This document shows positions 7,937-14,502 of a DNA stretch of 18,938 bases, one piece after another. Numbering within the stretch: position 1 is the stretch's first letter; every line of letters starts with the position of its first letter. Source of the stretch: Desulfovibrio sp. (lineage in GTDB: Bacteria > Desulfobacterota > Desulfovibrionia > Desulfovibrionales > Desulfovibrionaceae); NCBI GenBank assembly GCA_003525525.1, contig DQED01000444.1, forward strand, positions 1,959-20,896, read 5' to 3'. The position numbers and the translations under genes were made by a program. Below the pieces are notes generated by a model. The model worked only from the letters and a program-made list of their open reading frames with translations. It did no database searches and was not told the origin of the DNA.

Positions 7937-8565
7937 GGCCGGCTCTCCGACGGGCTCGCCAGTTTGCGGCACGTGGCCAGATAGCGCCCGGGCGCGTCGA
8001 CGATGACGGGATCGGGCAGGCCGGCGGCCTGGAAAAAATCGCGCATGCGGCCTTCCTCGGGCAGGGCGTCCCGGGCTACGGCGCTGTGGGCGCCGTGGTG
8101 GGCGAGCAGTTCGACGCGGCTGAGCAAATGGGCGATGAGGATCTGCGCGCCGGACTTGGCGACCCGGGCCATTTCCGACAGGGCGAGGCCTTTGTCCTCG
8201 AAATGGGGAAAGGCGGCGAAACAGACCACGGCGTCGAAGCTCGCATCGCGAAAGGGCAGGCGCATGGCTGTGGCCAGAACCGGCGGCGGAGCCGCCGGCC
8301 CGAGCTTGGACCGGGCCTGGCGCAGCATCTCCAGGGACAGGTCCAAGGGGAACACCCGTCCCGAAGGGCCCACGGCGTCTTGCAGATAGGGCACCAGCGT
8401 TCCCGGGCCGGTGCCCATGTCGAGGACCGTTGCCCCGCCCGGCAGATGGAAGGACGCGACCAAGCGCGGGAGCTTTTCCCGCACGGGCGGCGGGTAGCAA
8501 TTGGCTTCCCAGTTCGCGGCCCGGGCGTCGAAAAAGGCGGCCCGGGGATCGGATCCGTTTTGCAT
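7933..8565 (-). CDS. Class I SAM-dependent methyltransferase (first of two)
   Basis: About 210 residues with a Rossmann methyltransferase core. Motif I VLDMGTGPGT is at about 47-56, the acidic end of strand 2 follows in FPLDLS (about 72-77), FDAVVCFAAFPHF is at about 110-122, and a motif-III-like segment MARVAKSGAQILIAHL at about 132-147. This resembles the UbiE/COQ5-like branch that methylates small molecules. I prefer the ATG at 8565 because GAGAGG lies seven bases upstream; the ATG at 8571 is one base from that site. The stop overlaps the binding-protein start. The gene lies 32 bases after the other methyltransferase, so both enzymes are made with the uptake system. Possible roles are modifying the imported ligand or finishing a metallophore; the sequence does not decide. 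Confidence 0.85.
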   Translation of the reverse strand: MQNGSDPRAAFFDARAANWEANCYPPPVREKLPRLVASFHLPGGATVLDMGTGPGTLVPYLQDAVGPSGRVFPLDLSLEMLRQARSKLGPAAPPPVLATAMRLPFRDASFDAVVCFAAFPHFEDKGLALSEMARVAKSGAQILIAHLLSRVELLAHHGAHSAVARDALPEEGRMRDFFQAAGLPDPVIVDAPGRYLATCRKLASPSESRP

Positions 8566-8597
8566 TTGCATGCCTCTCTTGCCTCCCCCGCGCCTGC

Positions 8598-9293
8598 TCA
8601 GGCCGCGAAGCGCAACAACGCGTAGAAGCCGGCGGGGTCCAGGCGTTTGCGAACCACCTGGGAGAATCCCGCCTCCCTGGCCAGCCCCTCCACGACGTCG
8701 ACGGGATCGTGGCGGCCGTGGCGGCGAAAATGGTCGACGAGCACGCGCCGTTCCTCCGGCGCGAGTTCCGCCCAACCGTTTTCGATCTCCCGATTGTAGC
8801 GCTCCAGATAGGCTTCGGCGCTCTCCCCATCGTCCGGCATGGGGTCGTGGCTGAGGAGCACTCCGCCCGGACGCAGGGCGTTTTTGGCCATGGCGAAGAG
8901 CTTTGCTTTTTCCCCTTGCGGGAAATGGTGGAGCAACAGCCCCATCCAGATGACGTCCACGGCCCCGCGCAAGCCGGCCAACACTTCCCGGCCGTCCGCG
9001 GCGACGAGGTCCACGGCGGCCGGACTCCCGGCGAGGTTTTTCCGCGCGGCGGCGAGACAGTCCGTATCCGTGTCCGCGCCCATATAGGCGGCCACGTCCC
9101 CGGCAGCCAGCACGCGCGCCATGTCCCGGGCGTCGTTGCAGCCGAGGTCGAGCAGGCGCAGACCGCTTTGGCCCCGCCCGGCCAGAAATCCTTCCAGCCA
9201 GGCATAGGCCGTCCCATGGCGCATGCGGTCATGCGCCCGCAATTTCGCGAACACCTCACGCCGGTCAAAGACCGTGGAAATGGCCTCTTCCAT
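8598..9293 (-). CDS. Class I SAM-dependent methyltransferase (second of two)
   Basis: A 231-residue methyltransferase. Motif I LRLLDLGCNDARD lies at about 45-57, an acidic post-I residue in MGADTDTD at about 71-78, VDVIWMGLLLHHFPQGEK at about 112-129, and LRPGGVLLSHDP at about 140-151. It is only distantly like the methyltransferase that follows it, so the pair is not a recent duplication. The start codon at 9293 has GGAGG four bases upstream and follows the receptor stop by 13 bases, so it is co-transcribed with the receptor. The C-terminal part (about 155-231) is helical and charged. The substrate is unknown; small molecules are the usual targets for this type. Confidence 0.85.
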   Translation of the reverse strand: MEEAISTVFDRREVFAKLRAHDRMRHGTAYAWLEGFLAGRGQSGLRLLDLGCNDARDMARVLAAGDVAAYMGADTDTDCLAAARKNLAGSPAAVDLVAADGREVLAGLRGAVDVIWMGLLLHHFPQGEKAKLFAMAKNALRPGGVLLSHDPMPDDGESAEAYLERYNREIENGWAELAPEERRVLVDHFRRHGRHDPVDVVEGLAREAGFSQVVRKRLDPAGFYALLRFAA

Positions 9294-9306
9294 AAGACCT
9301 CCGCAG

Positions 9307-11301
9307 TTAGAACGTCAGGGCCACGCCGGCCGAAATCCCGGCTCCCGGCATGGGGTAGCCGGGCTTGTATTTGTAGAAGGTGTTGGTCAGGTTCTGCACG
9401 GCCACGAAGAGTTCGGTTTCGACCTTGGGTTTGGGGATGGTGAAAAAATAGGAAAACTTGGCGTTGGCCAGCCAGTAGCCGTCGACTTTCGAGGTGTTGC
9501 GCGTGCCCACGCGCCGGGCTTCGGAGAGCACGTACATCTCGTCCACGTACTGGGCGTCGGCCGCGATCTTGAAATGCTCCAGGAAGCGGTAGTTGCCGCC
9601 GAAACTGATGCTCAGGTCCGGCACGTAGGGCAGGTACTGCGGCGCGTGTCCCATGGCGCTGAGACCGGCGAAAAGGGAAAGATCCCTTGCCGGCGTATAG
9701 GTGGCCGTGGCTTCCAGCCCCCAAATGGAGTAGGTGCCGAAATTTTCAAACCCGGACGGCTTCCCGGAGGCGGGATACATCACATAGCGGTCGCGGCCGT
9801 TGTCGGAAAACGCCGTCACATCGAGCTTGAGGAGGGTTTCGTACTTGTAGGTGGCGCCCGCCTCGAAGTGGTCCATGGTTTCGGCCTTGAGGTCGCGCCA
9901 GTTCTGGCCCAGGGACGTGATCACGTTTTGCGAGAAGACGGCCACGTTGAGCCCGGGATAGTTGACGCCCCGGGAGTAGGCGCCGTGCAGCTCCAGATCC
10001 TTGTAGCCAAGGAGCAGACCGGCCTGGGGCGACCATTCCGACTGGAACCGGCTGTGGCCGTAGTAGCGCAGCCCGGCCGAAGGCGTGGCGTAAAAGCCTT
10101 CCTTGGAACCGACCATCTGGGAGACGCCGAGGAAGGGCGAGAAGATGGACCAGGTCATGCGGTCGAAGTGCGTCACGCCGCCCGGCGTAAACGACCAGTC
10201 CGTCAGGGAATTGATGGTCAGCGAGGGATCGGTGGTGAATTCCGCCCGGCCGCTGATCCAGTCCATGTCCGCGCCCAGGGCGATTTCTCCGCCCTGCCAA
10301 AGGCGCAGCTTTTCCTTGGCCCGCACGCCGTACAGGTCCGAATCGTTTTTGTTGTCGTTGTCCGTGCCGGCTTGGTTGAACCAGTTGCCTTCGCCCCTGT
10401 TCCAATAGCCTTTGACGGTCCCTTCCGCGCAATCGTAGGCGTTGGAGAGCGTGGCCACCATGTGCCAGTCGCGAGTGACATATTTTCCGTCGCGCTCCTC
10501 CGGCTGTCCTTCCGGCCCCGGATCCATGGCGTAGTTGTCCGTGCGGATCACCGTGGCGTGGGCGTTCCAGTTGTCGGTCAGGCCATAGCCCAGTCGGCCG
10601 TAGTAACTTGTGAGCATGCCGTCGGACATGGCCCGCGATCCCGAGGAATAGCGGTAGCTCTGGGAGGCGTAGTAGTCGAAGCGGCCGACCTTGCCGCCGG
10701 TCTCGGCCGTTTCCTGGGGCGTATTGTAGGAACCGTATTGGGCCGTGACCCGCGATTCGAAGCCTTCCTTGTCCCGGCTTTTGGGCGTCATGTCCACGGC
10801 GGCCAAGCCGTTGCCGAAGTTGAGCGGCTGGGGACTCTTGTACACGGTGAGGGAATTGGCCGGGTCCACGGAGAGGTAATCGAGCAACGGGTGGTTCCAG
10901 ACCGAGATATAGGCCGGCGCGCCGTCGATCATGACCGAGATTTCCGCACCGGGCCGACTGGCCCCCTTGCCCCGGATGAAGATCGCGCCGCCTTCCGCGC
11001 CGCCGAACGAGCCGATGTTGTCGAAGCGGGAGATGGTCACGCCGGGTGTGCGCCGCAACGCCGAGGTCAGGTCCGGGGCGTTGAGATCCCATATCTGCTC
11101 TTTCGTGACCGTCGTCGTTTCGTTGGCGAAGCTGTCCACCCTGTTCCCTTCGATGATGGGCGAGGAAACGACGTTGACTTCGTCGAGCATGGTTTCGTCG
11201 GCGTTCTCCGTTTTCGGGGGATCGGCTGCCAACGACGGCGCGGCGACGAAAACGAGGCCAAGGGCAAGAAGGGCAGCCCGGGAGAAACGGCGGGGAATCA
11301 T
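9307..11301 (-). CDS. TonB-dependent outer-membrane receptor
   Basis: A 664-residue receptor, first gene of the import operon. A clear signal peptide (MIPRRFSRAALLALG..., cleavage near APSLA-AD) precedes a candidate TonB box region (LDEVNVVSSP). The plug follows, with SALRRTPGVTISR, a GAIFIRGKGAS segment and IDGAPAYISVWNHPLLDYL, then a 22-strand-type barrel with many aromatic alternating strands. The protein ends in Phe (GVALTF), as outer-membrane barrels do. I place the start at 11301 because AAAGGAG lies five bases upstream; an upstream ATG extension in frame (to 11364) would precede the signal peptide and is unlikely. It would bind a ligand too large or scarce for porins. The ligand is not evident; the linked ABC-3 transporter suggests a metal or metal complex. 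Confidence 0.93.
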   Translation of the reverse strand: MIPRRFSRAALLALGLVFVAAPSLAADPPKTENADETMLDEVNVVSSPIIEGNRVDSFANETTTVTKEQIWDLNAPDLTSALRRTPGVTISRFDNIGSFGGAEGGAIFIRGKGASRPGAEISVMIDGAPAYISVWNHPLLDYLSVDPANSLTVYKSPQPLNFGNGLAAVDMTPKSRDKEGFESRVTAQYGSYNTPQETAETGGKVGRFDYYASQSYRYSSGSRAMSDGMLTSYYGRLGYGLTDNWNAHATVIRTDNYAMDPGPEGQPEERDGKYVTRDWHMVATLSNAYDCAEGTVKGYWNRGEGNWFNQAGTDNDNKNDSDLYGVRAKEKLRLWQGGEIALGADMDWISGRAEFTTDPSLTINSLTDWSFTPGGVTHFDRMTWSIFSPFLGVSQMVGSKEGFYATPSAGLRYYGHSRFQSEWSPQAGLLLGYKDLELHGAYSRGVNYPGLNVAVFSQNVITSLGQNWRDLKAETMDHFEAGATYKYETLLKLDVTAFSDNGRDRYVMYPASGKPSGFENFGTYSIWGLEATATYTPARDLSLFAGLSAMGHAPQYLPYVPDLSISFGGNYRFLEHFKIAADAQYVDEMYVLSEARRVGTRNTSKVDGYWLANAKFSYFFTIPKPKVETELFVAVQNLTNTFYKYKPGYPMPGAGISAGVALTF

Positions 11302-11337
11302 GCTCGCTCCTTTCGGGTAACAGGTTGAAACGATGAC

Positions 11338-11359
11338 AAAAACTAAATTCTTAGTTTTT
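11338..11359. promoter_or_regulatory. Perfect AT-rich palindrome upstream of the receptor gene
   Basis: AAAAACTAA (11338-11346), a four-base centre ATTC, and its exact reverse complement TTAGTTTTT (11351-11359). It lies between the promoter candidate and the receptor start, where a repressor would block transcription or a 5' UTR stem could form. A GATAATAATTTAAAT sequence directly beside it (from 11365) matches the first half of a Fur box. Either could carry metal-dependent control; neither assignment is proven. Confidence 0.4.
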
Positions 11360-11394
11360 TTCAAGATAATAATTTAAATAAAGTAACACTAAAA

Positions 11395-11421
11395 GTTATA
11401 AAGTTTGAATTCTTATGTCAA
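11395..11421 (-). promoter_or_regulatory. Candidate sigma-70 promoter of the import operon
   Basis: On the minus strand TTGACA (11421-11416) is followed after 15 bases by TATAAC (11400-11395). The -35 box is perfect and the -10 box matches five of six, but the spacing is two bases short of ideal. It sits about 95 bases upstream of the receptor start in a strikingly AT-rich stretch. Confidence 0.45.
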
Positions 11422-11568
11422 TGCGCCATAAAATATACTATCCAGGTGGCCTTTGTTGCCCGGACCGGGAGCAGGCTGGAGAAGGATCTGTCGCTATCCT
11501 AGCAGTATTGCTAGAACAAATGGAACTACGCCGTGCATGAAAAAAACCGATACGACATGTCTGCCGCT

Positions 11569-11937
11569 TCACCCTTGTTGTTCGAACGCCATTGGCAGGA
11601 TCGCTGCCCAATGGACCGGCGTCCCCGGCCTCGTTCCAGGCTTGAATCGCCAACGCCCAAGGGGCGTGCGCACGCTTTCCGCGAACGCCTCCACGTTTTC
11701 CCCTCCCGGGATATGCACACGCTCCACGAGACCCGCCGTACCGACCAGCAGCCGCACCCGCAGCTTCCCCCGCAGGCCCTGGCGCTTGACCCGAAGCGGG
11801 GAGCCGGGTTTGGGCGCAAAGACCAGGGCCGGCTGGCTGTCGGGATCACTTGCGGCCAGAGGCGCGCCGAGTGACCGCGTTTGAGTATTCGAAGGTTGGT
11901 CCAACACCCTGCGGCGGCATTCCGCGCTCGACTCCAT
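11569..11937 (-). CDS. Short TonB C-terminal-domain protein lacking a membrane anchor
   Basis: A 122-residue frame whose second half (about 45-118) reads as a TonB C-terminal domain: SPLRVKRQGLRGKLRVRLLVG, then VRTPLGRWRFKPGTRPGTPVHWAAILPMAFE, matching the RRxGIxG, WRFxPA and PIxF positions of the family. The N-terminal membrane helix and linker of a working TonB are missing. Upstream, the same frame is closed by a TAA at 11950-11952, four codons before the ATG used. A strong AGGAGG site (11973-11978) instead serves a different frame. It is therefore either a decaying tonB, or a small protein translated by re-initiation. It lies upstream of the receptor operon on the same strand. Confidence 0.6.
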   Translation of the reverse strand: MESSAECRRRVLDQPSNTQTRSLGAPLAASDPDSQPALVFAPKPGSPLRVKRQGLRGKLRVRLLVGTAGLVERVHIPGGENVEAFAESVRTPLGRWRFKPGTRPGTPVHWAAILPMAFEQQG

Positions 11938-11965
11938 GCCGCCCTTGGCTTACGAAAGCATGCAT
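11846..11965 (-). CDS. Candidate 39-residue small ORF with strong ribosome binding site
   Basis: AGGAGG at 11973-11978 sits seven bases before an ATG at 11965 that opens a 39-codon frame ending in TGA at 11846. It overlaps the start of the TonB-domain gene in another frame. The peptide has no recognisable motif. It may be a leader peptide coupled to the TonB-domain frame, or the remains of an N-terminus knocked out of frame. Confidence 0.2.
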   Translation of the reverse strand: MHAFVSQGRHGVERGMPPQGVGPTFEYSNAVTRRASGRK

Positions 11966-12056
11966 GCCCTCGCCTCCTGAGAGCGCTTGTCAAAAAATTT
12001 CCCCAATCGGGGGCTCTTCAGGTAGGCACACGATATTCCCCCGGGAGTATGCACGC

Positions 12057-12815
12057 ATGGTTGGAAACGAATACGCCGACGATCTCAAACAGGAATTGCT
12101 CACGGAGATGGCGGACAACTTCTTTTCCCGCCGCCACCGTCTGGACGAACGCCTGGAAGCCTTTGCCGGCACGCGCGAAAAGGTCGCCCGCCAAGGTCTG
12201 CTCGCCCTGGCCCGGTGGCGGGCCTTCCGCAAACTCCTCCTCGACAGCGCCCAGGCCGACCTGTTCCTTTCCGGCCTGGGCTACGACGTCGCGCGCCTGT
12301 CCGCCTGCGAAGACCCGAACGCCGTCACCCCGCACATCCGCACCGCCATGGGCCTCACCGCCTACGGCCGCTACCGGCGAACCGTGCGCAACGCCTACGA
12401 AGATCTGCGCCGGGAACTGGATCTCTACAACGAAGGCTCCTTCATCCCCGATCCGCGCGACCCGCGTCGCAAGGCCCGCGTGCCGGGTTTCAACCACCTG
12501 ATGGAAACCGCAAAGGCGCTCAACAAGGAAATCGAATCCGTCAACTCCTGCCAGTGCCCGTCCGATATGTTGCGCTTCACCCGGTCGCTCGACCCCGAAC
12601 GGCAGGAACAGGAACATGCCTGCGGCGGCATCGGCGACGCCTGCCGCCTCAACGAGGAGCTCGCCTACGCCTGCCTGGACCTCTCCTGCCTCGATGTCCC
12701 CGTGCTGCCCACCCCGCCTGAGCTGGACAACGTCAGCGACACCCTCGACGCTCTCACCGACGTCCTCTTCCAGGTCGATCCGGCCGGTGTGAAAGCGGCG
12801 ATGGCGGCAAAATGA
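12057..12815 (+). CDS. Uncharacterised cysteine-containing helical protein
   Basis: A 252-residue protein I do not recognise. It is mostly charged and probably helical, with no signal peptide or membrane segment. A basic, Arg-rich middle (about 103-145) contains PDPRDPRRKARVPGF. Seven cysteines sit at 84, 165, 167, 189, 196, 206 and 211. Six of them fall within 47 residues as CxC, Cx6C and Cx4C, which could bind a metal or an Fe-S cluster (inference). The codon use is clearly coding and GC-rich like the neighbours. I place the start at the ATG 12057, with GGGAG nine bases upstream. It is divergent from the TonB-domain gene and convergent with the NTF2-like gene, so it is probably transcribed alone. 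Confidence 0.7.
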   Translation: MVGNEYADDLKQELLTEMADNFFSRRHRLDERLEAFAGTREKVARQGLLALARWRAFRKLLLDSAQADLFLSGLGYDVARLSACEDPNAVTPHIRTAMGLTAYGRYRRTVRNAYEDLRRELDLYNEGSFIPDPRDPRRKARVPGFNHLMETAKALNKEIESVNSCQCPSDMLRFTRSLDPERQEQEHACGGIGDACRLNEELAYACLDLSCLDVPVLPTPPELDNVSDTLDALTDVLFQVDPAGVKAAMAAK

Positions 12816-13005
12816 AGGAGGGGCGGAGCAGGGAAAAGAGGGGAGGGAAAGGTCCAGAGGTCACTCTTGGTTGCCGGCGACGAGAAACCGGCGCAGTGGT
12901 CGAGCACCGGCTTCCGTTTTTTCCGGAGGATGCACTTGGCATGTCCAACGGCCCAAGGAGGGGCAGGTTCCCCGTTACGGCCTATGCCGTCCCCCTCCCT
13001 CAACC

Positions 13006-13338
13006 CTAGGATGTCGTTATCTCCAACCGGGAGATCACGTTCCCCGTCAGGTGGAACCTGAACCGCAACACCACGGGACTGCCGGTAAAGTTCCCGGACA
13101 CCTGGGCCATGACCACGGTTTCATCTTCGACCTGCTCGACGGAGAGGGGCTCATGGTGTGGCTGATACTGGACGAAAGTCTCCGTTTCCCAGGTGCGTAT
13201 GGCCTCGTGGCCACACCGGTCCTTCCTCTCATCCACGACCCGGGCATCCGGTGCGAAGACGCGCAGCATGGCTTCGGCGTCATGGGCGTTGGCTGCCGCG
13301 AAGTAGCCCTCGATGGCGGCATGAAGTTCGATCGACAT
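13006..13338 (-). CDS. NTF2-like / SnoaL-like family protein
   Basis: A 110-residue single-domain protein of the NTF2-like fold, the usual length. The N-terminal helix AAIEGYFAAANAHDAEAMLRVFAPDARVVDE and the closing strands VLRFRFHLTGNVISRLEI are typical of small SnoaL-like polyketide-cyclase or ketosteroid-isomerase relatives. Members are cytoplasmic and either bind small hydrophobic molecules or act as minor enzymes; the name does not fix the activity. GGGAGAGGG precedes the start by four bases. It is transcribed away from the reductase gene, across a region with two palindromes, so the two are likely co-regulated. Confidence 0.85.
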   Translation of the reverse strand: MSIELHAAIEGYFAAANAHDAEAMLRVFAPDARVVDERKDRCGHEAIRTWETETFVQYQPHHEPLSVEQVEDETVVMAQVSGNFTGSPVVLRFRFHLTGNVISRLEITTS

Positions 13339-13410
13339 AAGACCCTCTCCCTCTCGTGCGGGTTGACGGGCGACCCGATTGTCGCCCCATGCCTTCTTAG
13401 GACGCCGTGT

Positions 13411-13426
13411 TGACAGCCCCCTGTCA
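13411..13426. promoter_or_regulatory. Palindromic operator candidate TGACA-N6-TGTCA, copy 1
   Basis: TGACAGCCCCCTGTCA, a 16-base palindrome with spacer GCCCCC, in the divergent region between the NTF2-like and reductase genes. It has the same outer half-sites and spacing as the copy 29 bases downstream, which argues for a dimeric regulator. The WYL-family regulator encoded nearby is the obvious candidate. Confidence 0.55.
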
Positions 13427-13439
13427 GCAGAGTCTCTGT

Positions 13440-13455
13440 TGACACAGGGTTGTCA
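13440..13455. promoter_or_regulatory. Palindromic operator candidate TGACA-N6-TGTCA, copy 2
   Basis: TGACACAGGGTTGTCA, with the same five-base half-sites and six-base spacing as copy 1 but an unrelated spacer sequence (CAGGGT). Conservation of the half-sites only is what one expects of a protein-binding site. It lies 55 bases before the reductase start codon. Confidence 0.55.
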
Positions 13456-13509
13456 GCGGCGTGGAGCAAAGTTCACTGCGTTTCCAACCGAACGACAAAG
13501 GAGATCGAG

Positions 13510-14481
13510 ATGTTTGCCGTATACTGCGAGAAACCGAACGATGCCGATCCATTAAGCGCACTTCGAGTCGGGGAACGGCCAGCGCCCGACGTTCCCGAGG
13601 GCTGGGTGCGCGTTCGCGTCAGCCACGCCAGCCTCAACCGGCACGACATTTTCACACTGCGCGGAATAACGGGCCAGGATACCCCTATTCCCTTCCCCAT
13701 GATTCTTGGCAATGATGCTGCGGGCTGCCTTGATGATGGGACTGGTGTTGTACTCTATCCGCTCATCACCGACGCCGATCGTGCGGACGACGAGACGCTG
13801 GATCCCGCCTGGCATGTGTTGAGCGAAAAAGTCCAGGGCACCTTGGCCGATTTCGTGACAGTCCCCCGGCGAAACGTCCTCGCTTTGCCCGCGGGGTTCT
13901 CGCCGTTGTACGCTTCGGTCCTGGGTACGGCTTGGCTCACGGCCTATCGGATGCTTTTCGTCAAATCCGGACTGCGGCCCGGACAGACCATGCTGGTTCA
14001 GGGAGCCACAGGCGGCGTGTCCACGGCGCTCATTCAGATGGGCTGTGCCGCCGGCATGGAAGTGTGGGCCACAAGTCGCGGCCGGGATGGCACGGAGTTG
14101 GCAAGCCGCCTGGGCGCATATCGTGTCTTTGCCTCGGGCACGCCGCTGCCCAACCGCGTCGATGCGGTCTTCGACAGCGTCGGGGCCGCAACCTGGGACC
14201 ACTCCCTGGCGTCGGTCAAGCGTGGCGGGACCGTCGTCACCATGGGCGTGACCACGGGGAAGACGGTGCACCTTGATCTCCTGCCGGTCATCATGAACCA
14301 GCTTGTCATCAAGGGCTCCATCATGGGAACCCGCTCGGAAATGCTGGATATGATACAATTCGTGGTTCGCCACGGCATCATACCGCAGATCGGGCAAGTG
14401 ATGCCCATGGAACAGGCACGGGAAGGGTTCGAGGCCATGTGCACCGGACGGCAACAGGGGAAGATCGTCTTGACACGCTAG
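13510..14481 (+). CDS. Medium-chain dehydrogenase/reductase (quinone-oxidoreductase-like)
   Basis: A 323-residue MDR-superfamily protein. The N-terminal GroES-like domain includes VRVRVSHASLNRHDIFTLRG at about 33-52 and the GNDAAG block at 67-72. The Rossmann domain carries the nucleotide-binding QGATGGVSTALIQMG at about 164-178, followed by FDSVGAATWDHSLASVKRGGTVVTMG at about 221-246. The catalytic zinc cysteine/histidine set and the four-cysteine structural zinc lobe of alcohol dehydrogenases are not present, so it is more like zinc-free NAD(P)H:quinone or enoyl reductases. AAAGGAG lies six bases before the ATG. It is convergent with the WYL regulator, with 21 bases between stop codons. The substrate is unknown; a role in detoxifying electrophiles is a guess from the family. 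Confidence 0.88.
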   Translation: MFAVYCEKPNDADPLSALRVGERPAPDVPEGWVRVRVSHASLNRHDIFTLRGITGQDTPIPFPMILGNDAAGCLDDGTGVVLYPLITDADRADDETLDPAWHVLSEKVQGTLADFVTVPRRNVLALPAGFSPLYASVLGTAWLTAYRMLFVKSGLRPGQTMLVQGATGGVSTALIQMGCAAGMEVWATSRGRDGTELASRLGAYRVFASGTPLPNRVDAVFDSVGAATWDHSLASVKRGGTVVTMGVTTGKTVHLDLLPVIMNQLVIKGSIMGTRSEMLDMIQFVVRHGIIPQIGQVMPMEQAREGFEAMCTGRQQGKIVLTR

Positions 14482-14502
14482 GGAGGGAACAGACCCGGTA
14501 GG

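Larger units (their letters stand above)
11302..11568. other. AT-rich leader/control region of the import operon
   Basis: This 267-base stretch between the receptor gene and the upstream TonB-domain gene (both minus) contains the AT-rich block at about 11338-11450, unlike the GC-rich surroundings. It holds the promoter candidate and palindrome listed separately and the receptor's AAAGGAG ribosome binding site. I see no gene and no intrinsic terminator for the TonB-domain gene. Confidence 0.5.

Noticed and set aside
9223..11328. Long plus-strand open frame opposite the TonB-dependent receptor
   Set aside because: It is the reverse complement of a receptor with signal peptide, plug and barrel; the antisense product has no recognisable features.
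12816..13005. Possible intrinsic terminator (GCCGG/CCGGC and a TTTTTT run near 12915) between convergent genes
   Set aside because: The GC stem is not next to the T-run and pairs only five bases, so it is too weak to call.
13410..13468. The TTGACA sequences within the palindromes read as -35 promoter boxes
   Set aside because: Neither has an acceptable -10 box 16-18 bases downstream on the plus strand; the palindromic symmetry is the better explanation.
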